Positions 1 to 11,100 of a stretch of DNA of 64,000 bases are shown here, in pieces. Position 1 is the stretch's first letter. Every line of letters begins with the position of its first letter. A program made the translations under genes and the position numbers. The DNA comes from Patiria pectinifera (Eukaryota; Echinodermata; Asteroidea; Valvatida; Asterinidae): assembly GCA_029964075.1 (NCBI GenBank), contig CM057137.1:434001-498000 (forward strand), given 5' to 3'. The notes below the pieces were generated by a model. It did not search any database and had not been told where the DNA came from. It saw only the letters and a program-made list of their open reading frames with translations.

Positions 1-80
1 TAACGATTTTGCACTTTGGGACAATGAATTTCGGACACATTTCTGGGATTTCTGCAATTTTTTTGCGGAATACTTTACAG

Positions 81-3000
81 GAATCGGATGTTCAGTACAT
101 TCCCTGCAGCGGGTTGACAGGCGAAAACCTGAAGGACAAGGCCAAAGAACCAGCTCTGACTAAATGGTACAACGGACCATCCCTGGTTGATACAATAGGT
201 AAGGCTTAGATCATCATCATCATCTAGCGGTCGCAACCGAGATCCCATTCACAACGCCACGCCAGGTGTCTTTATCCCTCATTACGTACGGAAGCTCCTC
301 AATTTCGCATTGCGTGTCTCTGCCAAGCACGTCAATGTAGTTGAAAAAATGTGCCCCATTCCCCATTAAGCCCCTCAAATATGAAAACAAGACAGACACA
401 CTGACAGGTAGAAAAGTGTTAAAGTTTATTCAAATTCAAATTCAAGTTTATTATCCACCCTAAAAAGCATAGAAATTCAGCTAGAAATTACAGAAAGCAG
501 CACTTGCATACTACTCTGATTATGAGTCCAGAAACATCTCCACTACAATTAGCTCAACACTTTTGAATAATTTATAAAGTTTGTTTAGATTCCTTGCTTT
601 CACTGACCAAGTTTTCTGTTTTAGCCGCTTCGTCAAACTTTATTTCACAAAGTGGATGTCTTTTTTCGGTTTCATTTTCAGACGGTTTGAAATCTCCTAA
701 GAGACCCATTCACAAGGCTTACAGACAGTGCATATCTGATGTCTTCAAAGGTATGGTACAAAGATGGCCGAAAGAGTCTGGAAATTCGAAACAATTCTGC
801 CACTTAACATGAAAAAAAAAAATTTAAGCAGTCTGTTTATTGCGTTATAGTCCATTCAGTAATGGATTCATTGGAGAAATTGCAGATTAGATAACATACG
901 GTAAATTCCTTACATCCTAATAATACAAAACTGTATTTTCACTTATCTTAACAATATTTTTGGTTGGTAAGCAGTTTGCAACAGCTAATTCTATTTTCCA
1001 CTATTTTTTGTAAAACCTTTTATTTGTAAGGTATGGGTGCAGGTATCAGCATTGCTGGGAAAATAGAATCGGGCGGTGTGCAAGTTGGAGACAGAGTAGT
1101 CATCATGCCGACAGCTGAACATGGACAAGTGCGAGGTGGGACCATTGTTTTATGTCAGGATTTATGAGGCTGAGCAAAGCAATTGACTTGAGCTGGGTTT
1201 AAAGTTGCAACCTTCGGAGCATCGTACTAGAGCTCATCAAACTGAGCTTTCCAGCCTTATTTATGCTAACAACCTTCAAGTTAGTCAATGTCTTGCTTAA
1301 GGGACACCACTTTTTAAAATGTCCTGAATATCTGTCTTTCATTTTCATGTTTGTGAAAAGAAAAAGCATAATTGTTTTCCCTTTTGGTCCAGTTTATGGA
1401 TTGGTTGTTATCATGTGAACAAATATCTTCTTAAAAAAGGGAACTAGTGTATATTGTTCGCTTGAATTCACAACAGGTGTTTTAGGCCGAATGGGAAATT
1501 GCACCAAGCAAATGATCAAGCACCAAGGCAAATTATGGAGGACACCAATGTACCATGAGGACACCCACCTTGTCTGTACAATCCAAGCTTGAAGAAAGCA
1601 AAAAAACAAACCAAAAAAAAAAAAAAAAAAAAATTTCTGAACGGAACTTTGGTCTGACCCTCGACATTTTTTTTTGATTTTTTTTTTTGGCCTTATGAAA
1701 GTTTTTTGTGTGCAATATTTTGTATTGGAAGGTATCTACATCCACGAGGAGGAGACCAAATGGGCCTGTGCAGGGGACCATGCAACAGTGGTGGTAACCG
1801 GCATAGATCAAGGCAACATTGGGTGAGTCATGGGCAAATGTTTGTTTCCCGAAGTACGACCGCAACGGACCCAATGGACAAGCACAAGCACCTTCTCAAT
1901 GGTGAAGAGAACAAACACTTCACAACTCTGCACGAGGGAATAGGGACTCCGCAGTCCTTTGTGTTTAATGAATACTTGCAAGTAAAACTCAAAGCTCCTT
2001 GTCTGAAGTTTGTTTTTAGTTCTGAGGCATTCAAATGCATTTGTGTTTGTTATTTCAGCTCATAAAGGGTGGATAATTCAGTGCAGGACAATATACATCA
2101 AGTTGAACGAAAAGTCGTCGTTGAGACAAAGGCTTTTCTTCTAATCAGAGCCCAATATGTTATACTACAATCACGCATGAATGTTTGCGCCGTCTCCCCA
2201 ACTTGACCTTCTTACTACTTTCTCCTACAGTGTTGGCAGTGTAATGTGTAGTGTAGACCATCCAATCCCTGTCGCTAGTCGCTTCCGAGCCAGAGTCATC
2301 ATGTTCAACTTAGATGTACCAGTCACCAAAGGCTTCCCAGTAAGTTGGACTAACCCTGATGTTATCCAGAACAAAATGTGGTCTTTCTTTTGAAATGTGG
2401 CATTTGGACAATTTTGTTGTTGTTGTTGTTTTTGTTTGTGAGTGCAGGTGTTGCTACACTACCAGACTGTCAGTGAACCAGCCATTATCTGTAAATTAAT
2501 CAGTACACTACATAAGAGTACCGGGGAAGTCCTACAGAAGAGGCCAAAGTAAGTGTCTATCTGCCTGACTCCAGACAGGAACAGCAATTTGATGTCTTGC
2601 CAGTCCCGACTGACCTTCCAAACTTAAATAGAGATCCTTAGCTCTTGATCCTTAGCTAGGGACCTTACCCCTGGATCCTAAACTCTGGATTCTATATTCT
2701 ACATCCATAGCTCTGGATCCTTAATTCTGGAACCTTGACTCCAGATCCTTATCTCTAAAGTGTCATGCAACTCTTTTACGCCCATTTCAGACATGGTCAA
2801 GTGTCACACCAACCCAATTGATTAAGGAGACAGTCAGGTTGACCATAATATGTTTCCTTTTAGACAGACGAACATCATGTATTAATTTTAAATTGACGAG
2901 ACTCTGGTGTTGTTTCGAATGGCTGCTATAGTTGATCTTTTTTCAACTCTTCATTTTGTGCCTGTGGTTACAAAGTGATCAACTTGGCCATCCCTAACCA

Positions 3001-3573
3001 CTGAGCCCTGCATTGTTATATCCCTGTATTACCTTGCTAACAGGTGTCTGACGAAGCAGAGCAATGCCATCATAGACATAGAGACCAGCCGGCCAGTCTG
3101 TCTGGAGCTGTATAAAGACTTCAAGGACTTGGGCCGGTTTATGCTTCGATACAGCGGGTCTACCATCGGTGCAGGAGTCGTCACAGAGGTGAGCATGGTG
3201 GTCCTCAGAGACACAATCAGAGTGGCTTCAGTCAATTTATTTATATCTTTGATGGGGGTGCAACCTCTGACGTAGGTTTGATGTATACATGGGAATCAGG
3301 TTGCAACAGTGCTACATTGTTGTATTTTCTTGACCTTTCTTGACCAGGGTTCGAATCCCAACCTGGTCGACTTGTTTTCATTCTCTGCCTTGAAGTTGCT
3401 TTCGTGTGAATATCACGGTTTTCCGTCCGCCTCTAAAACTGAATGTTGCTTCAATTTCTTGTCTCTAGCTGTCTTCCGGCATTTGACAATGCATTCCTAT
3501 ATATTAACTTATTCATGAATATTCCTGAGATTTTGTCTTTGCTATCGATGTTCATTTTCAGATCAAGAGGTAG
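81..3573 (+). CDS. HBS1L: HBS1-like translational GTPase, 3' part (8 exons)
   Basis: Partial gene; the 5' exons with the GTPase motifs lie before the window. Exons: 81-198, 682-750, 1031-1135, 1732-1822, 2231-2339, 2448-2548, 3044-3188, 3562-3573, giving 249 residues in one frame with stop TAG at 3571. All introns are GT-AG and phases match at every junction. The protein starts in the end of the G domain ([17 protein letters not shown]), then continues through the EF-Tu-like beta-barrel domains II and III ([60 protein letters not shown]). In known biology HBS1L pairs with Pelota in the cytoplasm to recognise stalled ribosomes and trigger no-go and non-stop mRNA decay. The last coding exon carries only Ile-Lys-Arg before the stop, against the I-K-E ending recalled for vertebrates. 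eRF3 is the nearest alternative, but the C-terminal motifs fit HBS1L better. Confidence 0.94.
1169..1259 (-). repeat. Decayed tRNA-derived SINE-like copy in an HBS1L intron
   Basis: On the minus strand this reads as a tRNA-like A-box region (AAAGCTCAGTTTG) followed by a degenerate B box and a tail near TTGCTCAGC. It aligns by eye with the elements at 28839-28925 and 41325-41416, which share the order and spacing of the tail, GGGTTTAAA-type B box and CTGAGCT A box. It is the most diverged of the three. Confidence 0.55.
2632..2757. repeat. Degenerate minisatellite in an HBS1L intron
   Basis: About seven loose repeats of a 16-20 bp unit near CTCTGGATCCTTA, separated by small insertions and substitutions. 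It lies in the intron between exons 2448-2548 and 3044-3188 and touches no splice signal. Confidence 0.6.
3340..3475 (+). repeat. tRNA-derived SINE-like fragment, family of the copy at 47.9 kb
   Basis: It contains a polymerase III B box (GGTTCGAATCC, 3348-3358), then GGTTTTCCGTC (3417-3427) and GCCTCTAAA (3429-3437). The same three blocks occur in the same order in the longer copy at 47921-48130, where about 58 bp separate the last two. This copy therefore looks internally deleted and 5' truncated. It sits in the last HBS1L intron. Confidence 0.6.
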
Positions 3574-4563
3574 CTGAAACAGAACTTGAAAGTTGGACCC
3601 TCAGAATCTGCTCACTCTCCCTGAAGCATTGGCTCACCTTAATCTGCAGTGGATTGCTCTGTAATCTTTGACCTGCTGCAAGGCAATGGGTGTATAACAT
3701 AGGGTTTTCTGCCACTTGTGCCAGATTGTATTTATATGAACCCCTTGATGCACAGGGCGTTTGGGAGCAACTGCCCCTCCCCCCCCCCAAAAAAAATTCA
3801 AAATAAATATAATCTGTGCATCTAATCCAAACAATCTGTACACCAAAGGGTTAAATTGAGACACTGAATTTGCCATAAACCTTATTTTTGATGAATTAAT
3901 TTAAAACTCGGCCTCATTTAAACAACAAAGAACCATTTAACCATTTAAATTTTGGCTCTTGAGCCTGAGGTAAACTAAAGTTTGAGACAAAACTCAGGAT
4001 GACGATGTTTTTACTGGATCCTTTACAGTTGTTTTCTTCCAGAATTGCAATGAAATTTAAAAGACATTGAAATGCCAAAAATAATGATCTATTTCAATCC
4101 ATTAAATGGACTTCAGATTGATGACCTGTGGTGATTATTGTATAAAAGGCATATTACATGCCACACTTTTTGTCTGTTGATTTTTATCGTTTGTCATTTA
4201 TTTTGTTCCTCTCCATTTTAAATGCAGTTTTATTTTGTGTAAGCCTTTTTGGGGGTGTGTCATTTCTTTGGTTTTGTTTTATTTTCCTCATTGTCTATAT
4301 TTTTCTTCTATTAATGAGCTCAACGAATCTTTAGAATGAGCTATGCGTATTTAATCAATCGGCAGAGGGTAAAGCGCACAAATATTTCACAAAATAGAAC
4401 AAGAATTTGCCTAACTGCGCCAAAGTATCTATAGTTGCTCATTATGGAAGTCATTTAATGTACCCAGAGAACTGGTGCTGAAGCAAATTAAATATATTGA
4501 TTTAATATATTTGGCGTATTGATAGCCGCACATGAAATACAGTGTCATTACATGTGTAATAAA
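3574..4563 (+). other. HBS1L: HBS1L 3' UTR with poly(A) signal
   Basis: AT-rich noncoding sequence after the HBS1L stop. The best cleavage signal is AATAAA at 4558-4563. The length is inferred from that signal only. Confidence 0.5.
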
Positions 4564-5247
4564 AGAAGGAAGCTTTCCTAAAAATTAAGACAATAAATCT
4601 ACTTTGTTTACTGTAGTTATTTATTTGCCTTTACCATAGATTTTCAACAAACAATGCTTTTTTTCTCTTTTTTATGATACAAACAACTCTACTTTTTAAA
4701 ATATATTCAATACCTACACACTACTGATATTTCCGACAACGTTTATAATTCTGAATGTATCAAAAGTATCTCTTGCAAAACTATCCCGACATCAGCACAC
4801 ATTAATCTACAAAAGCATTCGCTATACATGTATGTACATGTGCATGTATTTAATGGACGGAATTCCCAGGATGGCTATTGTGTACTTAATACATGTACAT
4901 GATTATTTAAACAAATTTAAATTTAAAATACAATGAGAATGATAACAATGAAAGTACATGTACTTCTGAACAGCTGTGCACATTGACACTGGACAGTAAG
5001 AAGTGGGGTGGTGTTATGCCTTCTACCCCACCCCACCCACCCTCCTTTCCCTAAAGAAAAATGAATACCATTTGCCAAAGACTAAACCTGGACGTCTCAT
5101 TTTTCAAAGAATGCACTGCATGATTTGGGCCACCACTTTTCTGTTTTGTAAATCTCTCATGTAGCACAGTCATTGAGGTCATGCCTTCGTGACTGAATTG
5201 CGACTACAAACTTTTCATGCCTTCAACCTTTGTAGAATAGTTCTGTG
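4564..5247. other. Convergent intergenic stretch; probable ANKRD66 3' UTR
   Basis: No coding exon is seen. A minus-strand AATAAA (TTTATT at 4620-4625) would end ANKRD66 about 60 bp beyond the HBS1L poly(A) signal. Around 4820-4970 there are many TACATGTA words, common in marine invertebrate DNA, and a C-rich run near 5025-5045. Confidence 0.45.
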
Positions 5248-6624
5248 CTACTTGCCACCCATCAGCAAGATAGCTTTGCCAACGCTGGCCAAGTTCCTCC
5301 CCTTGCCACCATTGTTTCCTCCGCCTTTCTTGCCCTTCTCTTTACCCTTCTCCTTGGCTCGTTTCTCCGCCTCCTGCTTCCGCTGCATCCTCAGTTCCTC
5401 CTCCCGTCTCCTCTTCTCCTCATCTTGTCTTTCTCGTTCTTCTCGCTCCAGCTTTTCTTGTTTTTCCCTCTCCCGCTGTATCCTGTCTTCGTACTCCGCC
5501 CTGCGTGGCGATGAAAAAAATAAACCACAAGATGTTTAGTGGAGCCCATTCCTTGGAAAGTCTACACAATGCTGCCATTTCAGCTGCATAGTAAGCAGGT
5601 CGTGGGTTTCCATCTGAGTGAGCTTGTGATAGTTTTCTTGCAAGCTCTTCGACAGCACTGAGTATGTAGAGTGCTTAACCGTTTAGGCACTGTAGGGCCT
5701 GAAACCACCCTCTACTGTTTTATTGATTATTCAGTGAAAAAACACAATGTTATACAATGTAGCACAGGTACTAATTAGTGGGTTGAATTTCCACCATTGA
5801 AGGACAAAACCACTCTTAAAATACTCGGTATACATGTACTCACAGTTTGAGGAACTCCACGCATTCTGTCTGCCCATAGACGGTGGCTACGTCCCTCGGC
5901 GTATCACCACAGCTGTCCTGAATCTCAACATTAGCTCCCAGCTTATGCAAAGCCTTGAGGGCGCTAATCTTGCCAATCTCTGCTGCGAAATGCGCCGGCG
6001 TCCAACCACTGTCTGTGACGGCATCAACATTGGCACCGTAGTCTACAAGGACACGGATACTCTCTGCATGACCTGCCACAATGGTGAAGGAACAAAATAA
6101 TAAAGCATCAAGATTAAAACAATACTGCACAGCTTGTACTTCAGAAAGAAATCATTATAATGACCTCAGCTTACTTTTAGATTCTACATTCAAAAATTTA
6201 ATCTTTTACAATTAAGTCCCGAAAACTTGGAGGTAAACATCGGGCAAAATCAATAAATTCCTCAGTCATCAAAAATGAGAACTTGAGAATTTCTGCAGTC
6301 ATGTTTATATGAGTGGTTAGTACAGAATTAACTGCCCTTATTTGACAAAACTCAAATCATGTCGGCTTGGGCCAGTATTGACTAAACTGCTATGGTGCAC
6401 GCATAGCCACAGGGCTTAACGTTATTTCAGCTTGCTGTGTATGCAAAGGGAATTTTTAAAGCTTTTTCACCTTTGATAGCAGCCCAATGCAGCGGTGTTC
6501 TATCGTGCCACTCAGCATCTTTCTGGTTGACATCATACTTCCCAAGATTCAACAAGTTCAGGATCTGCTCGCTGTCACCTGCTGCAGCGGCCTCATGCAC
6601 CTCACTCATAATGGGGCCGTCCAT
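5248..6624 (-). CDS. ANKRD66: Ankyrin repeat domain protein, ANKRD66-like (3 exons)
   Basis: Exons in transcript order: 6624-6471, 6072-5844, 5500-5248, giving 211 residues with phases 1 and 2 matching at the junctions. Three ankyrin repeats are visible: TPLHWAAIKG (about residues 43-52), TPAHFAAEIG (76-85) and GDTPRDVATVYG (107-118). They are followed by a Lys/Glu/Arg-rich segment (about 129-185) that should form a long charged helix or coiled coil, then a Gly/Lys-rich tail ending ILLMGGK. The phrases DRTPLHWAAIKG, GWTPAHFAAE and YGQTECVEFL closely match what is recalled of vertebrate ANKRD66, a small protein of unknown biochemical role, probably a binding scaffold. The start at 6624 is the first in-frame ATG; an upstream GTG codon in the same frame is less likely. 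A second ATG five codons later is possible. Confidence 0.88.
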
Positions 6625-7980
6625 GTCAAAGGTCACAGGTCAACACTCTCCAAGCCATTTATGTTACTGTTTGTTTCTGTGAAAGAGTAAATGACTTTCA
6701 GTTAGGCCTATTGAATTATAAACTATTTAACTACACAACAATACAAACTTCACATAGCCATAGACTGTAGTGCTACTACTACTGCTAGCCCGAATGCCTC
6801 TGGCCGTACTCTACTACCAAGCTCTGTAGACAGAGCTTGTCCAGAGGCATTCCGTTTGGGCTAACTATATAGTGCATGATGTTCATTAGTCCGGAAACTG
6901 GGCACCCAGACAGAATAAATTCATTTTCAAAAATCAAATCATGAAATTCTTCATGTTTGTACTGTTACCAAGTGGATTCAAATCACGTACTTTCTGTTTT
7001 GCCACATGAACCGGTTTTTAACTGAAAATTAACCTACAAGTACAAGAAAAACAACGTGAACATCTCAAAACTTATCCGCGATCGGTTGTCTGAGTCGGCG
7101 GCCATATTGTTTATGGTTGCCGAGCTAGGCTAGACTTGCCACAGTCGAACGGACTACATTTTCTGCGTTAGCAGTACAAACTTAATACATGTACAGTGTA
7201 CTCTAGCCCGTTTGGCCCTGGGGCCCCACACACCCCCCGACGAGCACCCCCACCCCCACGAGCAGCTGCCACCCCACCCCATCGGCAAAAAAACATAGAG
7301 TAAAAATTATACATAAGTGTGAATGTCTTGTGGTATGCCCCCTAGTATGTACTGTGGCCCCCCTATATGCCCGGAGCTGGCGACGGGGCTGCATGTACTG
7401 TAAAAGTACAAGTAGGCAAAGTGCCACTCATAAAATTGAGGTGTACAAAAAAAATCATTTCAACAAACCATACCCTGAGAGAGGTGATTGTATAGCAATA
7501 ACTGATTGACATCTATCAGTCACGGAATGTAAACAAAATAGAGCGACTGACTACTTTTCAAAAAGTTAAATAAATTGAAATCATCGACCCACCTGCGCTG
7601 TTGAAGCTAGTGATCAATACAAATTAATTAAGTGCAACAGCTGAGAAAAATATCATTGATGTGAATGAAATTAAAACTAATTAGACACATTTTTTTCAGG
7701 GTAGGGAATGATTATATAGACTCGTTTTATTTCTTTAAACCGTAAAGTTGTGTAAAATGTGCACAGACAGTTAAGTCGAGTTTATTGATTTTATCGAGTC
7801 TCGTTCTGCGTATTTATTCGAGAAAAAATTATTCTGTCAGTCAAACGTCAGAGTTTAACTGACAAATCCTTGATAAAGATGGTTGAAATTGACGTTTGTC
7901 TCCAGTCCAAGTAATAATTTTGTGTCTTCAAACAAGAGCAAGGAAAGTGCCAGGTGGACAAATATTTATCAAACCGCAAG
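6625..7980. other. Intergenic region between ANKRD66 and the kringle gene (divergent)
   Basis: It should hold the 5' UTR and promoter of ANKRD66 (-) and the upstream region of the kringle gene (+). GGCGGCCATATTG near 7096 is a possible YY1-like element. There is a C-rich low-complexity stretch near 7205-7280 and an inverted repeat at 6784-6863. No coding exon is recognised. Confidence 0.4.
6784..6863. repeat. 80-bp imperfect inverted repeat (hairpin)
   Basis: The outer arm TAGCCCGAATGCCTCTGG near the left end pairs with CCAGAGGCATTCCG..GGGCTA at 6841-6863, with a small bulge. An inner palindrome AAGCTCTGTAGACAGAGCTT sits in the loop (about 6819-6838). It could be a small foldback element or a structured RNA; the sequence alone does not decide. 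Confidence 0.55.
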
Positions 7981-8003
7981 CGGGGGACTTATAAAGGTCC
8001 CCG
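7981..8003 (+). promoter_or_regulatory. TATA box framed by an inverted repeat, kringle gene promoter
   Basis: TATAAAG (7990-7996) is flanked directly by GGGGAC and GTCCCC, a perfect 6-bp inverted repeat. It lies about 200 bp before the start codon, and a good splice donor (8071, GTAAGC) lies about 75 bp downstream. This fits a TATA promoter with transcription start near 8020. Confidence 0.5.
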
Positions 8004-8019
8004 AATGTCGACTTCACCA

Positions 8020-8070
8020 TTTTCAACGTCGATGGTTGACACCGACGGTTTGTCCTGGAAAACCTAACAA
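8020..8070 (+). other. Candidate noncoding first exon of the kringle gene
   Basis: The sequence between the expected start (about 30 bp after the TATA box) and the donor GTAAGC at 8071. The next exon would start at about 8192 after a pyrimidine-rich tract ending GAAG, just before the ATG at 8193. No transcript evidence is available. Confidence 0.35.
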
Positions 8071-8192
8071 GTAAGCCATAATATAGCTACTGAACTTGTT
8101 TAGCAGAATTGTAGATAGTTAACTGAAAGATTGTCACAGTTTTTGATTAGTTGTTTTATTCTTCCTATACACAACTACTCTGTCTCTGAAGA

Positions 8193-11100
8193 ATGGTGCC
8201 TAGACGTTACTTCGTTGCAGTGGTGCTGAGCTGCCTGCTCTCCTGCAACGCTGGATTTGGCGGTAAAACAAGTTTCAAGTTTCATTATTTCTTCCCCCCC
8301 CCCAAAAAAAAGCTATAAATCATAATTTCGTTCATTAGCTTTGCATCTAGAAATAAACAACCTTTTCGGGCTGCATTTGTGAAATGATTCTTCTTCTTTT
8401 TTTCAAAGCGCAGGGAAGCTTGGAAAGGATTCGATACTCAGGAAAATTCCCGTGTTCTTAAAAAATAATGGAACCGTATTGTGAAAACTGTTTATATATT
8501 ACAGTTCGCATAATAATGCATTCAAACCTGTATATCTATTTAATTTAATTAAAATTCGTTACATATAAAACAATGCGTTAATCATTCCTATCGCACATAC
8601 ATGTACATGTATAAGAATAAAATAGAAATGTGCAGACTTGCCCGGCATCACGCACCATTTTTTTTCTGTTTCTTTTTAAAGATCTAGAAATCGGCGGACA
8701 TGATTTCGATTTCCCTCCGCCCGTCGGTAAGTTACTGAAACAGTAAAAACGAATATACTCGGTCTGTAAATCTGAGGATTTTTCAGCGGATTTAAAAATT
8801 CTAAGAAATAGTGTGCCATTGGTCAATTAGCGTGCGACGATTTGGTTTTGACAGATTGTTGTTTCTATGTTCAGTATTTTCTTGTTTGTATTTGAGAAAT
8901 AAAAATTGTTACAAAAATGTCGTTATGTTTTGTTTATCTTTCCAGGCATTGTGTGCGATGAGTTAGGTAAGCAATTTAGTTGTCGCCACTTTCAATTCTA
9001 CTGAATAATATTTGCATGGAAAGAGTAATTTTCTGATTTATAGTGCAAACTGTTATTAAATTGTGATACTGCTAAGATAATCATTAACAACTTTATAAAG
9101 GAACTGCTACTGCACTAACATTGCTGTATTTTATTTTTGACAGCTGAAGCCATCGAAGAAGCCAAAGGTACGTTTTGTTTTATTTCCTCTCCCCAAAATC
9201 CACTCTGTATTAGAAACTCGAGAATTCACCGCTCAATCCAAATTAATTTGTATTGTCACCTAGCTTAATTCAGCGACAACAAATCTCACGATTTAAAACA
9301 GTTCGCCTTTATCTGTTAATTTCTTACTGAAAATTGAAACAAAAATGGCAAACTCCCTAATTGAAACAACAAAGGCAAATATCATTGGTTAATAAAGTCG
9401 GCGAACTATAGATAAGCTGTTTTAGTAAAACAGTGTTAAACTTCAGTTTTAATGCTGTCTGATTCACAAAAATACATAATCACTTTGCCTTTTCGTTCAT
9501 ACATGCAGTTGTCTTGTACTATACACTCCACATCGACTTCGACTGTCCCACTGTTCCCCCATCGCCCTCAACAATGGCACCCCCTCCACCGCCGACTACC
9601 CAGCCCCCTCCACCACCGACTACCCAGCCCCCTCCACCCCCGACCACACAGCCCCCTCCGCCCCCGACCACACAGCCCCCTCCACCCCCGACCACCCAGC
9701 CCCCTCCACCACCGACCACCCAACCCCCTCCACCACCGCCGATCACCACGGAGATCATCGACAGTTCTTTCAGCTCTCTGTCATCCTTCCAGCCCGATGG
9801 GCCGCTCTCTGTGGCCTCTGACAACGGTATAAACCTGTCATGCGTTAGTAAACATTGAGTGGAATTTTGTATCTGCTGCCACAAGGGCATACATTATTTA
9901 AGCTGTGGTTAGTAATAGATTTTGCACACAAAATTTCATTAGACGCATTTTTATTGACTCTTTGTATAGCAGTTGTTGGTTAGGTTTTTTCGACAATCAA
10001 TATTTATTCAAACATAAATACTTATTGCAACTGACAGAATCAACGGTGGCCCTCCTTTTGAAAACTTTTAAAACAATTTTTCCCACATCCGATTTTTAAA
10101 AAAAGCTTTTGGCACTTTTACCATCATCCTCCACGCAGTCATCGAAACATATAAGCCCTTTGTCCATTTGATGGTTCATCATCATGATTATTCCCAGATC
10201 CTAACGTCGTGACTTTTTTGACGTAGACATTATTTTTTTTGATAATTTCCCCCATGTTTCAGACGGGGAGTTCATTGGAGGCGGGGACGAGTGTTTCACT
10301 CGGCCGGACGCGGCAGACTACCGCGGTGTGGTCAGCCAGACCTGCAGCGGCAAGACCTGTCGTAGATGGGACTCTGAGGGAGTCGATCCATTCTACAGGT
10401 ACGGTTCAGCCTGTCCCTTGCGGACTCTCTTATTTGTAACAAAACGGTGTCCAACCTGGGCTAGGTCCAGGCCCTTGGCTAAAGTCCAGCCAGCCGGCAG
10501 GGCCTGTCGGTTTGCCGCGTTGTCGGCACAATGCCGGTTTACTTCTTTCGAAACTCTGTGTGCTGGTTTAGGTTATTTTGTCCTTGCTCTTAAAACAAAT
10601 CTCTGTACACTTACATAACTATCTTTGGACAATAGGGTATTACGAAAGCTGCCGTTGATGGACTTTAAATCCCACTGTTTTAATCCAAAACAGAAAAACA
10701 AATGTTTATGTACCTGAACCTATTATACATGTATTTAACAAAGGTTCGCGCCAGCCGTTCGCGTAGCGGATTGCCATGCGCGGGCAAAGCATTTCCTCAG
10801 CTTGTTGTACTTGGGCTATGATAGGGCTGTGCCCGTGTCGATCAGCGTTGCATATCGGAATAATACCAACTTCTAACAGTCACTGGTGCTTTCATATCAT
10901 ACCATTACACTTATTATTTCCAGTGAATTGTTCGGCGACGACGCCAACTACTGCCGTAACACGGCCGAGCGAAGCACCGACGGTGGGAAGCGTTGGACGG
11001 CGTGGTGCTACGTCGACGGTCCGGCGGGTTCCTGGGAGTATTGCGACGTGGGAGAGTTCCAAGACAAGTGCGAACCTGACCACAGTCCTGACGATGTGGG

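Noticed and set aside
5189-5539. Ser/Leu-rich plus-strand ORFs
   Set aside because: Antisense of the charged C-terminal exon of ANKRD66, which has clear splice and family support.
9519-9890. Glycine-rich minus-strand ORF
   Set aside because: Antisense shadow of the PPPPPTTQ array in the kringle gene.
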